From Ashinkailepas kermadecensis (lineage: Eukaryota > Arthropoda > Thecostraca > Neolepadidae), in contig JAOTOM010004829.1 in assembly GCA_034440615.1 (NCBI GenBank), positions 430,963-494,962 of the forward strand: a stretch of 64,000 nucleotides of DNA, in the 5' to 3' direction. Shown here piece after piece: positions 11,880 to 23,184 of this stretch (its first letter is position 1; the number at the start of each line of letters is the position of its first letter). The notes beneath the pieces are model-generated. The model saw nothing but the letters and a program-made list of their open reading frames with translations, was not told the DNA's origin and did not search any database. Made by a program: the position numbers and the translations under genes.

Positions 11880-13345
11880 GAATGGTCAAGGTCCAACGCA
11901 AACCGGTTTCCTCGGTCACCTCCCATTTTTTTCCGTTTTCACCCAAACATGCCCAAATCTGGTATCAGGCGATAACCTGTGATGAACCATCGTGTAATAT
12001 TTCAAACCGGTACATGTCAAGGCTAAACTTCAAGGGCAAAGGTTTGCTTCGTTTGCTAGATGACGATATTAAAGCGATATCGACCGAACGTACGGATCGG
12101 TTGCTATCGCCTCAATTTCCACCAAATGTGCGTCATTCGACATGGCTTGTTATGCGGTATCAGAAAGCTAAGCAATCGAATTATTTGTCAAGGGCAGAGG
12201 TCTAGTTGATCCGTTGGTCGTCTCATTTCTTTTTTTTTGTTTTCGCTCAAACATATCCAAATCTGGTATCAAGCGATAGCCAGTGGTGAACACTTGAGTA
12301 ACCCTTCAAACCGGGACATGTCAAGGTCAAAGGTTTGATTGAGTTCCTCGATGATCTCGCGTTTCATCGCCATGGCTTCAATTTGCAGAAAATGGAGGTC
12401 ATTCGACTGCGCTTGTTGTGCGGTACCACAAAATTGATAATTCAAAATAATTTCGACGGGTCAAAATTCAAGCTGATTTCTTCGGCACCCTCGCAATTTT
12501 GGGGGTTTTCACCCGAGCCTGCCCAGATCCACTATCAAGCGATAGCCCATGGTGAACTCTCGAGTAACATTTTGAAACCGGGATATGTCAAGGTCAAACC
12601 TCAAGGTCAACGGCTAGTTTGAATTTTTCAAAGTCTTCGTCTTCGCTATGGGTTCAATTTACACCAAGTCGGTGTCGTTCGATGCGGCTTGTGCCGTATT
12701 ATGTTACAAAATCGATAACATGTAATGTTATAATGTTATAACATGTAAGGTAACATATAATGTTACAAAATCGAACTAATTTGAAAGGTAAAAAGTCAAA
12801 CCAATTTCTTTGGTCACCTCGCAATTTTTTTTACTCGCGCTAACCTATCCACATCTGGTATCAAGCAATAGCCTGTGGTGAACTTCGAGTAATATTTCAA
12901 ACCGGGACATGTCAATGTCAAACCACAAGATTGAAGATTAGCTTGAATTACTCGAAGTCCTCGCGGTTCGTCGCTGTGTCTTCAGTTTTCATCAAGTGGG
13001 TGTGATTCGACGTGCTGTGAGGCATTCTAGCAAACTGTTCAGAAATCACGTTAATTTTTTAACGTCAAAGGTCGAACTCATGTCTTTAATCGCTCCGTGT
13101 TTCTTTGTTTTCTCCCAAAGCTACCCATGTTTGGTATCAAGAGATAGCCCGTGGGCAACCCTCGAGTAACTTTTCAACCCGGGACATGTTGGATCAAGCC
13201 TCAAGGTCAAAGGTTAGTTGTAATTTTTCAAAGTCCTCGCGTTTCGTCGCTATGGCTTCAATTTGCATTATGTGGGTGTCATTCGACGTGGCTTGCCGTA
13301 CGGTATCAGAATGCTGATATATCGAAATAATTTCGAAGGTGTCGA
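11880..13345. repeat. Diverged ~290-bp tandem array, about five units (intron 1)
   Basis: Recurring block order: CAAATCTGGTATCAAGCGATAG, then AACCGGGACATGTCAAGGTC, then TTTTTCAAAGTCCTCGCGTT, then GGCTTCAATTTGCA and TCATTCGACGTGGCTTG. Open frames in it share these blocks and are not genes. Flanks 10,930-11,880 and 13,346-14,715 show only transposon-end-like G/C runs (11,265; 14,057). Confidence 0.75.
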
Positions 13346-14715
13346 AGGTCCGGCGTATGTACAATGATTGAGTATAATAGGAATAGGAGGATCAAATCTG
13401 TTTTTTGTTTGTAGCCGTTGTGGTGGCAGGCACTTATATCCTGTATGACTAGGAGCTCCCCCAAGAAATCCGCCATAATCTGCTCGGACGGCGCTCTCAT
13501 CGCTGGTTTTTAATTTGCACTGCCACATTCTTGTTCCGGACATTTAAAATATAGAACGTTTTCAAATTGTCCGCTTTCCTCTTAATGTTTCAACGGAAGT
13601 TGTCAAATTTCCAAGAGAATTTGAAATCAAATTCCATGCCCTCAGTGCCACACCATTTATCCGCCCTGGTTGCCATTCCATCGAAATGTGTCTCCGTAAA
13701 ACTTGAAAACATGAGAATGGTTAGTGTAAGTCCATATTTACTACCGCAAAGCCATCGTCCAATACTTTCGGGTTTTCTGCTACAAGAGGGCAACGTTTCA
13801 CGTACTTACAGCATTGCTCTATAGTGATTGTGAAATCGGGGCCGAGCACATACGACATAAAGCTACATGTTCATAGGCAGTGATAAGGAGTGAAACTTGA
13901 TAATTTTGGCGGAACTTTTTGTCCCAAAAATATTATTTTTACAATCGTCAATCTGAAAACCGGATAATGCAAATGAGGTGGCTGAAATCCAAGGATTTTT
14001 TTTGTGAGGGGAGGCGGGCTATCCCTCTATCCTGACCAAACTTACCGTGTCCCTGGTTTGTCCCCCCCCCCCCCATTTCGAAACCGTGGCTACACCCATG
14101 GGCATAACAATGCATTGTGCATGCTATCTGCGAGGAGGCCGGCGGGTGAAGCTGGTTCGACTTTAGTTTACCAGGCGTGGGTTGTACTGACGCTGTTCTC
14201 AATACTTCCATGCGATGCTGTACGCAGTTCTTGTCACACAACACTGCAACATGGTCTAGTCTGACCTAATGTCACCTTACACTGTATGTTGATACAGATT
14301 CTGTTAAGACCGGCCACGATCCATCTCGCCCGTTATAATAATTCCTGCAGGAACTGACCAACGTCGTGCTACTTCGTGCTAGCACGTACTTACTTCGTGC
14401 TGCTACTTCGTGCTGCTACACTGCTACTTCGTGCTAGCACTACTCGTACTTCGTGCTACTACCAACGTCGTGTCATTATGGGCTTGTATTCATCAATCTG
14501 AACTTCCCGTAGCTGATCATTATGGTACATCATCACACTCTTCCTGGACAACGCCTAATGTGGCCTAGCCAAGGCCTCACGTGATCTAAATCTGGAAGAA
14601 ATACGCCAGTGCTGTGTTAACAGACACACTATCTGGACCGGGCTTGGTTTGACCTGGTCGCGCCTCAGCAGATGACGGTCGCGCCTTTGTTCGGCGACGC
14701 ACTGACAGGTCTTGA

Positions 14716-15171
14716 TCTGACCTGACCTGACCTCGGCAGGAGCGCACCCATCCGGTGTGACATGCTGTCCGTCTGACCCTGACCTGACGTGACCAGACCT
14801 GACCTCGGCAGGAGCGCACCCATCGGGTGTGACATGCTGTCCGTCTGACCCTGACCTGACGTGACCCGACCTGACCTCGGCAGGAGCGCACCCATCCGGT
14901 GTGACATGCTGTCCGTCTGACCCTGACCTGACGTAACCCGACCTGACTTCGGCAGGAGCGCACCCATCGGGTGTGACATGCTGTCCGTCTGACCCTGACC
15001 TGACGTGACCAGACCTGACCTCGGCAGGAGCGCACCCATCGGGTGTGACATGCTGTCCGTCTGACCCTGACCTGACGTGACCCGACCTGACCTCGGCAGG
15101 AGCGCACCCATCGGGTGTGACATGCTGTCCGTCTGACCCTGACCTGACGTGACCCGACCTGACTCCGGCAG
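14716..15171 (+). repeat. 72-bp array seeded by the exon 2 acceptor, six copies
   Basis: Each unit is ~24 nt of intron end (CTGACCTCGGCAG) plus a degenerate copy of the first ~48 nt of exon 2. Acceptors recur at 14,739, 14,811, 14,883, 14,955, 15,027, 15,099 and the real 15,171. Every copy has an in-frame TGA. Confidence 0.92.
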
Positions 15172-15338
15172 GAACGCACCGGTGTTGTGCGACATGCTGC
15201 CCTACCTGGACCTGACCGCCTGGAAGTCTGCGCGGACGGGCGTTTTGATACCTCACGACGTGTTCGGAGATGTGGTCAACAAAGCGAAGATGGACCTCGA
15301 GCGGCGCAGAAATGAAGAAAGGCTTCTCACCGAACTCA
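15172..15338 (+). CDS. Peroxidase exon 2 (N-terminal region)
   Basis: Acceptor CTCCGGCAG and donor GTAGGT at 15339. It encodes NAPVLCDMLPYLDLTAWK and ends in a charged, helix-like stretch (NKAKMDLERRRNEERLLTEL). That stretch resembles the pro-region helix in chorion peroxidases. Phase is 2 in and 1 out. The donor at 15339 is preferred to the GT at 15343 because only phase 1 joins exon 3 (LTEL-N-LAADP). Six imperfect copies of the acceptor plus about 48 nt of exon start lie immediately upstream. Confidence 0.88.
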
Positions 15339-15546
15339 GTAGGTGGCAGCACTGGGTTGCGTGTTTCAGAGTGCGAAGAGAGGCGGCGGCTGCAAGGGAG
15401 ATCTCATTGCCAATACCGTTGCCTGCTCAGCTGCACTGCGTACCATTGCACAGTTCAGCTAGGCTACCATGTACTATGTAACCTTCACCTTGTGCCACTG
15501 TGTACAACTGCGTACCACTTTGTACCACCGTACCACTCCGCCGCAG

Positions 15547-15682
15547 ATCTGGCCGCCGATCCGCAGTCTTCCGTCGGCACTGCGTACGCGTTCAGTCGGC
15601 CCAACAAGCAGGCGATCCTGCTGTCCAACACGTCGTTGATCCTGGAGTACGCGTCCAGCGAGTTCATGTCCACAATCTTCAG
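15547..15682 (+). CDS. Peroxidase exon 3 (N-terminal region)
   Basis: Acceptor CCGCAG and donor CAG|GTGAGT. It reads LAADPQSSVGTAYAFSRPNK and continues through QAILLSNTSLILEYASSEF. This is the helix preceding the catalytic domain in arthropod peroxidases (compare the usual ALNLSRAALIAEEAT type). Phase is 1 in and 2 out. The last ~37 nt of the exon plus the donor are repeated twice more downstream. Confidence 0.9.
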
Positions 15683-15776
15683 GTGAGTGGTATCGCGTCC
15701 GGCTAGTTCATGTCCACCGTCCTCAGGTGAGTGGTATCGCGTCCGGCTAGTTCATGTCCACCGTCCTCAGGTGAGT
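15645..15776 (+). repeat. 44-bp array seeded by the exon 3 donor, three copies
   Basis: The copied unit is TTCATGTCCACCGTCCTCAG plus GTGAGTGG and GCGTCCGGCTAG, the latter matching exon GCGTCCAGCGAG. Donors lie at 15,683, 15,727 and 15,771. Confidence 0.92.
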
Positions 15777-15867
15777 GGCACTACGCCGCTGAGTTGGGTA
15801 CGGTGCTGTCCATTCGGTCCAGCACAACGGCAGCCTTTGAACAAGTGAACGCGTGTGCACATTCGGA

Positions 15868-15933
15868 GGCGGGGAGTTCAGGGCCGCCCGTCTCACAACC
15901 GGAAGGTTTGGGGTTCGACTCCCACCTGTCGCC
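15868..15933 (+). mobile_element. tRNA-Val-like sequence in intron 3 (second tRNA-derived SINE type)
   Basis: Starts GGCGGGG and ends TGTCGCC. It has an anticodon-loop-like CTCACAA (CAC) and a B-box-like GGTTCGACTCC. The stems are degenerate and the A-box is poor. It is read as a SINE head or tRNA relic inside the peroxidase intron, not a working tRNA. Confidence 0.45.
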
Positions 15934-15977
15934 ACTCCTCGGCCACGACATCCGGCTTGCGACATAATAGTGGGCGC

Positions 15978-16826
15978 TTCGTAAGACCAATAGCCACGAC
16001 CACCACATGTGTCGACGGGCAGGCGTCAGGTGAGGATTGTGTACGGTAAGACCAATAGCCACGACCACCTCATGTGTCGACGGGCAGGCGTCAGGTGAGG
16101 ATTGTGTACGGTAAAAGGCAGTTGTCAGTGATCGGGACCGTTCTCATCACTGGCTAGTCGCTGCCCTTAGTGAGTACTCTGTCACCGATCACTGGCTAGT
16201 CGTTGCCCTTAGTGAGCACTCTGTCACCGATCACTGGCTAGTCGTTGCCCTTAGTGAGCACTCTGTCACCGATCACTGGCTAGTCGCTGCCCTTAGTGAG
16301 CACTCTGTCACCGATCACTGGCTAGTCGTTGCCCTTAGTGAGCACTCTGTCACCGATCACTGGCTAGTCGTTGCCCTTAGTGAGCACTCTGTCACCGATC
16401 ACTGGCTAGTCGTTGCCCTTAGTGAGCACTCTGTCACCGATCACTGGCTAGTGGCTGCCATTAGTGAGCACTCTGTCACCGATCACTGGCTAGTGGCTGC
16501 CCTTAGTGAGCACTCTGTCACCGATCACTGGCTAGTCGCTGCCCTTAGTGAGCACTCTGTCACCGATCACTGGCTAGTGGCTGCCATTAGTGAGCACTCT
16601 GTCACCGATCACTGGCTAGTGGCTGCCATTAGTGAGCACTCCGTCACCGATCACTGGCTAGTCGTTGCCCTTAGTGAGCCTCTGTCACCGATCACTGGCT
16701 AGTCGTTGCCCTTAGTGAGCACTCTGTCACCGATCACTGGCTAGTGGCTGCCATTAGTGAGCACTCTGTCACCGATCACTGGCTAGTCGTTGCCCTTAGT
16801 GAGCCTCTGTCACCGATCACTGGCGG
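15978..16826. repeat. 65-bp duplication and 42-bp minisatellite, about 16 copies (intron 3)
   Basis: First, two to three copies of a unit with AAGACCAATAGCCACGACCA. Then about 16 copies of a 42-bp unit with CTTAGTGAGCACTCTGTCAC. 16,827-17,666 holds no recognised gene, only a C9-10 run at 17,058. Confidence 0.88.
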
Positions 16827-17666
16827 CAAGCTTTGCTGTTGAACAAGTAAATGAGAAAATATAAAAATTGGTTTCAGGCGAGGAGCAATCGACCGTGTTT
16901 TCGAAATTTAACCGCGGCATTGCTGAGGGTATATGACTAATGACTACTTGCATCAAGGCTGGAGTTATGTTCCCAAGCCATATGGTCCAGACCCAACATT
17001 GTCGGATTGAACAGAGAATATGACACATATTAACATTATCAGGATACCAAACCAGCCCCCCCCCCCCCCTCCAACCCACCCGGGACCTCCAACAGTGATA
17101 AGCACATATTGTTCCAGCCACTGGAGTGACTGGTAACTAGATTGAACCTCGTACAATTGCTGTTTCCCCATAGATATAATGAGGAGTGTACGTGATCGGA
17201 TTGTACTTCGATGCCATTTGGTGAATATTTTGGGTGGGTATGGAAAAGCTATTCCCTCCACTGTTTCCAGTGCACAGAATAAGTCTCCTCATAAAGACAT
17301 AAAGACATCAAAGATCATTGCAACTATGAGCCACAAGGGCCAACTTCTTGGTTGCATTCTGGGCACAGAACCAGTCGCCCACCAAATCCGTCGATCAACC
17401 CTCCCTGGAATACAGAAAAACAAGCCCTTTATTCTTTTAATGATTGTCTATGCTGTTTTCAAAGATGTTCAGTGTGCTGCTTCTGACAATGGTTTCTGGC
17501 AGCTGGTTCCAGTGTTCGTGCCAACATAACAAAGGCTTCGGTCATGCCGCCGTGCCGACATTCTTTTATGCGATCAATTGAACAATTCAGCTCAGTGAAG
17601 TCGCTTACGACTCAGCATCACTGTTAAACCCGTGGCAACTGGTCAACTCGTGTCTGCTCTCAACAG

Positions 17667-17816
17667 GTCTGGCAACTCCCGCATCAAGCGGCAGTTGGTC
17701 AGCCTGTCAAACCAGCTGACTGGCAACCCGCAGACCATCCAGGGCTTCAGCACCAGTCTGCGCCAGTTCGACGTGTCCAACCTGGTATCTCAGGTGCCCA
17801 TCATAGACCAGTGCCG
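17667..17816 (+). CDS. Peroxidase exon 4 (N-terminal region, leads into the catalytic domain)
   Basis: Acceptor CTCAACAG and donor CG|GTGAGT. It encodes SGNSRIKRQLVSLSNQLTGN and runs to VSQVPIIDQCR. The RIKR tetrabasic site is a possible pro-protein cleavage site (inference). The Cys in DQCR probably pairs with one at the start of the catalytic domain. Phase is 2 in and 2 out. A 480-bp CT-rich tract follows the donor after about 20 nt. Confidence 0.9.
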
Positions 17817-17835
17817 GTGAGTGATCTCTACCGCA

Positions 17836-18330
17836 GCTCTCTGCCCCTCTCTCTCCCTCTCCCTCTCCCTCTCCCTCTCCCTCTCCCTCTTCCTCTTCCT
17901 CTTCCTCTTCCTCTCCCTCTTCCTCTCCCTCTCCCTCTCCCTCTCCTCTCCCTCTCCTCTCCCTCTCCCTCTCCCTCTCCCTCTCCCTCTCCCTCTCCCT
18001 CTCCCTCTCCCTCTCCCTCTTCCTCTCCCTCTCCCTCTCCCTCTCCCTCTCCCTCCCTCTCCCTCTCCCTCTCCCTCTCCCTCTCCATCTCCCTCTCCCT
18101 CTCCCTCTCCCTCTCCCTATCCCTTTCCCTCTCCCTCTCCCTCTCCCTCTCCCTCTCCCTCTCCCTCTCCCTCTCCCTCTCCCTCTCCCTCTCCCTCTCC
18201 CTCTCCCTCTCCCTCTCCCTCTCCCTCTCTTTCTCCCTCTCCCTTTCCATCTCCCTCTCCTTCTTCCTCCTCCTCTCTCTCTCTCGCTCTCTCCCTCTAT
18301 GTCCTTCTCCTTTCCCCTCCCTCTCTCTCC
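17836..18330. repeat. CT-rich (CCCTCT)n tract, about 490 bp (intron 4)
   Basis: Nearly pure pyrimidine on the + strand, hexamer CCCTCT with TTCCTC variants, beginning ~20 nt after the exon 4 donor. Such tracts can form triplex DNA. Open frames (Ser/Leu/Pro or Arg/Gly/Glu) are artefacts. 18,331-18,690 has nothing recognised. Confidence 0.95.
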
Positions 18331-18720
18331 TCTCATTCAAGACTGCTTCAGATCATTGCCTGCCATGCCTCTACCCTACCAATGTCGGAGAACATTCCCA
18401 TTATTATACCAAGTTATATGTTTTAGCATGCGAAACTAAAAATATCCATACTCATGGCTCAATGACCTTGTGCTACATATAGAACATCGAATGCATATGA
18501 AAAGCCTTTCACTGCCTTCTTCAAGAGAAAGTAGATGGCAACATCCGCACTTGCAGTGTTCGGAAAACAATGCATTTCGTGTATGACATGGCTACCCCAC
18601 CACCATCACAACACCAGTTTGAAGGCATGACATCTCACCACAAGCTGGCAGTCGACCGTCACGTACCGTACCGCGCGCCACAATGGTCAGCTGTGACGCG
18701 TCACGTGCCGCCCACCACAG

Positions 18721-18860
18721 GGCCGACGAGGAGACGGTGCCGTGTGACCCGTCGTCGCCGTACCGCACCTTCTCCGGCTACTGCAACAACCTGGCCAACC
18801 CAAACTTCGGCAAGTCGGTGACGCCGCAGCACCGGCTGCTGCCCGCCCAGTACGACGACG
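18721..18860 (+). CDS. Peroxidase exon 5 (start of the catalytic domain)
   Basis: Encodes ADEETVPCDPSSPYRTFSGY and CNNLANPNFGKSVTPQHRLL. This is the N-terminal signature of the haem peroxidase domain (YRT.DG.CNNL.NP). The donor GTACGT at 18861 leaves phase 1. Two acceptors 30 nt apart (CAG at 18688-18690 and CACAG at 18716-18720) both give phase 2. The downstream one is chosen for its more C-rich tract. Use of the upstream one adds ten residues (CDASRAAHHR). Confidence 0.9.
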
Positions 18861-18889
18861 GTACGTCCGGAGAGCTCAGTCGCCCTCAG

Positions 18890-19590
18890 TGCCAGCGAAG
18901 CGGGACACTCAGTCGCCACTTAGTGCCAGAGGAGCGGGACACTCAGTCGCCACTTAGTGCCAGAGGAGCGGGACACTCAGTCGCCACTTAGTGCCAGAGG
19001 AGCGGGACACTCAGTCGCCACTTAGTGTCAGAGGAGCGGGACACTCAGTCGCCACTTAGTGCCAGAGGATCGGGACACTCAGTCGCCACTTAGTGCCAGA
19101 GGAGCGGGACACTCAGTCGCCACTTAGTGCCAGAGGAGCGGGACACTCAGTCGCCACTTAGTGCCAGAGGAGCGGGACACTCAGTCGCCACTTAGTGCCA
19201 GAGGAGCGGGACACTCAGTCGCCACTTAGTGCCAGAGGAGCGGGACACTCAGTCGCCACTTAGTGCCAGAGGAGCGGGACACTCAGTCGCCGCTTAGTGC
19301 CAGCGAAGCGGGACACTCAGTCGCCCTCAGTGCCAGCGAAGCGGGACACTCAGTCGCCACTTAGTGCCAGGGGAGCGGGACACTCAGTCGCCACTTAGTG
19401 CCAGAGGAGCGGGACACTCAGTCGCCACTTAGTGTCAAGGAAGTGAAACACCCAGTCGGCACTTAATGTCAAGGAAGTGGGACACTCAGTCGCGACTTAG
19501 TGTCAAGTAAGTGGGACACTCAGTCGCCACTTAGTGCCAAAGAAGTAAGACACTCAGTCGGCACTTAGTGCCAAGGACGTGAGACGCCAC
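18890..19590. repeat. 34-bp minisatellite, about 20 copies (intron 5)
   Basis: Unit CAGTCGCCACTTAGTGCCAG plus AGGAGCGGGACACT. Copies become diverged at the 3' end. 19,591-20,100 has no recognised feature. Confidence 0.92.
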
Positions 19591-20071
19591 TCAGTAGGTT
19601 GGGAGACGATTGCTCCAGGATCGTCGAATAAAGGCTCGTGAGTCTAGAAGTGCGGTGATACTCAACTTTTTAGCATGTCATCTTGATTTGCTGGCTTGTT
19701 CTGTACGTCATCCCACTGACGTGACGTGACGTCAATACCTGACGTCGTGTCCGATCGTTTCTCAAGGTTACTTTACGTCAGTTGTACTCCTTTCTCGACT
19801 ACCGTACAAAGTCGGCTGATATTTTCAATGTTGAAAAAAAAATTCGACGATCTGATCGTGTCGTTTCGAGGTCAGTGACCTTTGCTGAGCCAACTGTGGC
19901 AATTGGCGTAAGAGCGCTTTTCAATCTCGAAGGCATATTGATTGAAACATTTACAATTGAGTTCAGAAGCAACGTTTAATTTGGATCACAATAATGCATT
20001 CATTTCCGGATGTTGCTAATCAGGCTTAGTCACTTTCAGCTTAAACATCAAGGATTGCATGGGGCCTGGAC

Positions 20072-20416
20072 GTTCATTGAGATATCCTGTGATTTGACTT
20101 GACCTTCGACCCGATACCCTCAGGCATCAGTCAGCCAGTTCAGGTGTACGTGACCTTTGACCCGGTGCCCTCAGGCATCAGTCGGCCACGCCAGAGGTCA
20201 GTGACGGGTACTCCTCTGCCGTCGCCGAGACGCATTTCCACCACTCTGCACGATGACGTCAGTCATCCCCACTCCCGCTACACCATGTTTCTGATGCAGT
20301 TCGGCCAATTCCTCGACCACGACATCAGTATGACACCCATCAATAAGGGTGAGTTTCGGATGCAGTTCGGCCAGTTTCTCGACCACGACATCAGCATGAC
20401 ACGCCCGTCAATAAGG
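20072..20416 (+). repeat. Duplications at both ends of exon 6
   Basis: The acceptor region (CCCTCAG|GCATCAGTC) occurs at 20,123 and 20,174, 51 nt apart. The exon end with the donor (GTTCGGCCA.TTCCTCGACCA, AATAAGG|GTGAGT) occurs again with its donor at 20,417, 68 nt on. The downstream copy has a two-base insertion (ACACCC to ACACGCCC). Confidence 0.92.
20175..20348 (+). CDS. Peroxidase exon 6 (distal haem motif)
   Basis: Acceptor CCCTCAG and donor G|GTGAGT, phase 1 in and out. It encodes GISRPRQRSVTGTPLPSPRR and MQFGQFLDHDISMTPINK. In FGQFLDHD the Gln, Asp and His correspond to the conserved distal-side residues of mammalian peroxidases (Gln91, Asp94 haem ester, His95 in myeloperoxidase numbering). 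Both ends are duplicated: an in-frame acceptor copy lies 51 nt upstream and a donor copy 68 nt downstream. Confidence 0.95.
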
Positions 20417-21419
20417 GTGAGTGTCCGCGTAGTCGACTCATGTCGTTGTCAATGGCGCAGCTAGGATTATTTTCGGGTGGGAGGGGGCGCGTCGAAGGAG
20501 TAGCGCCTCCCACAAGATGCCCACTTGCTTCCGACAAGGTGCCCCATACCTAGGGATAATTATGCTTGGGCGGAGTTCAGGGGCGCTCGGCATGTAAACA
20601 TTTTGTGCTTACATGAGCAATGGTTGTGGGGGCACAAATTTGATTTGTAGCTGAATGTGCACATGCAAAAAAATATCTAATTGCACCAATATTGCCTGTG
20701 GTACTTCTACATGTGAGCTAGTGACACCCACCCGTGTCTTTATTGTGTTTACTCAGCATTTAGCCACTTCGATTTCGGTGTCAATCAGATGCCATCGGAT
20801 GCAGCAAATATGTATCATCTAATATCACGAGGAACTATTTATCAGACTAAAAAAAAGCAACCCTTGGGAAAAAGCCCTATGGATTTCGGCCAATTTATCT
20901 TTCATCCAAGATGTGGTTTCATTTTCAGTCACGGCTCTTCGGAAGGGCTCTGAGTGATCAATGGATAACCCGCATGCCATTCGAAAGCTGAGCATGGGCC
21001 GATTACAAAAATGTACTTTTCTCGAAATGTAATTTTCTCAAAACAAGTACTATTGTGATTTTTGGAAAAGTATCCTTGGGTTCCCTTTTTGCCTACTACA
21101 GATTCTGTTCGGTTCGGAATGTTCGGAATGCCCCCATGACTTCTCGAATGGGATAGGTTGCCATATAACCGCTGGCCAGGTGCCCCTGCACTGGACAGAA
21201 GTGCCCTTACAACAAGACCGGGGTGCCCTAACAATGGCTAGAGTGCCACTCTCTGCTGAGAGGTACTTTAGACTGCAGGAGTACGCCTATAATGGCTGGG
21301 GAGACCCTCTTTTCAACCTGCAGGGGTTGCCCTACGGCGGCTATGGTGCCCCTAAAATTTCGGAGGGCGCCAGTGGCCTCGCTCTTGCTGCACCACTGCA
21401 CGTAGCAACAAACACAGAC

Positions 21420-21752
21420 TGGACACCGCGGACAGAATGGACACCATGGACAGAATGGACGCCATGGACAGAATGGACAGAATGGACACCATGGACAGAA
21501 TGGACACCATGGACAGAATGGACACCATGGACAGAATGGACGCCATGGACAGAATGGGCACCATGGACAGAATGGGCACCATGGACAGAATGGGCACCAT
21601 GGACAGAATGGACACCATGAACAGAATGGAAACCATGGACAAAATGGACACCATGAACAGAATGGACACCATGGACAGAATGGACACCATGGACAGAATG
21701 GACAGAATGGACAGAATGGACAGAATGGACACCATGAACAGAATGGACACTT
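21420..21752. repeat. 18-bp minisatellite, about 18 copies (intron 6)
   Basis: Unit ACAGAATGGACACCATGG. All frames are open because the period divides by three. 20,420-21,420 and 21,753-22,227 show no supported gene. Confidence 0.93.
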
Positions 21753-22227
21753 GGTGAGTGCACGATAGGTCAAGCTTCTCTCGTTTCGCCAAATAATAAT
21801 ATGAATATAAATATTTTGTTTAGATGCATGCCGATTTCCAAGCCTTCCTCGTGTGCAAGCTGGGCACGTTGTGTACCCTTTAGCTTTTTGGTGTTTGTAT
21901 TAAGGTCTTCTCTGCCAACTCTAACTTGTTCGACACTATAGGATGAAGGGAATGGAGAGAACAGTGTAGAGATCAAGATGACTAGAACAGGGCTTGGCAG
22001 TGTGAATGGATGCAGTCGAAACTTAACGTTCCAACCACCTTCAGCGCAATTGATTGTTATTTCACGGTATATCGGTCAGCTGCATTTACTGAAATACGAT
22101 CCCATGTCACCGGCGTTACCAATCGTGTGCGATGAACACGTGATCTGCTCCCCGAGAGACATGGACTCTACAAGCTGTCCGGAGTGGACATCTCCCCTTG
22201 CTTCGGAAGTGAATCAATTTGGTGCCC

Positions 22228-23046
22228 AACTGTGGTAGTGCCGCTGCCTGGACGAGGCCCGTCAGGCTTGGGGTGGTAGTGCCGCTGCCTGGACGAGGCC
22301 CGTCAGGCTTGGTGTGGTAGTGCCGCTGTCTGGACGAGACCCGTCAGGCTTGGTGTGGTAGTGCCGCTGTCTGGACGAGGCCCGTCAGGCTTGGTGTGGT
22401 AGTGCCGCTGCCTGGACGAGGCCCGTCAGGCTTGGGGTGGTAGTGCCGCTGCCTGGACGAGTCCCGTCAGGCTTGGTGTGGTAGTGCCGCTGTCTGGACG
22501 AGTCCTGTCAGGCTTGGTGTGGTAGTGCCGCTGTCTGGACTAAACCCGTCAGGCTTGGTGTGGTAGTGCCGCTGTCTGGACGAGACCCGTCAGGCTTGGT
22601 GTGGTAGCGCCGCTGTCTGGACGAGACCCGCCAGGCTTGGTGTGGTAGTGCCGCTGTCTGGACGAGGCCGTCAGGCTTGGTGTGGTAGTGCGCTGTCTTG
22701 ACGAGGCCCGTCAGGCTTGGTGTGGTAGAGCCGCTGTCTGGACGATGCCCGTTAGGCTTGGTGTGGTAGTGCCGCTGTCTGGACGATACCTGTTAGGCTT
22801 GGTGTGGTAGTGCCGCTGTCTGGACGAGACCCGTCAGGCTTGGTGTGGTAGTGCCGCTGTCTGGACGAGTCCTGTCAGGCTTGGTGTGGTAGTGCCGCTG
22901 TCTGGACGAGGCCGTCAGGCTTGGTGTGGTAGTGCCGCTGTCTGGACGAGTCCTGTCAGGCTTGGTGTGGTAGTGCCGCTGTCTGGACGAGGCCCGTCAG
23001 GCTTGGTGTGGTAGTGCCGCTGTCCGGACGATGCCCGTCAGGCTTG
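22228..23046. repeat. 41-bp minisatellite, about 20 copies (intron 6)
   Basis: Unit contains GTGGTAGTGCCGCTGTCTGG and CCCGTCAGGCTTGGT. Confidence 0.92.
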
Positions 23047-23184
23047 GATGAATATTATTGGAAGGGGCCTGCAATGCTTAAGCTGATGAATTTGAAACGC
23101 ACTGGATGGCTTCGCAGGTGGGGTCTCATTGCCATTGGACGGGTTCATGGCAAAAGCTGCGGAGCTTCAGCCCCTTCCGAGACT

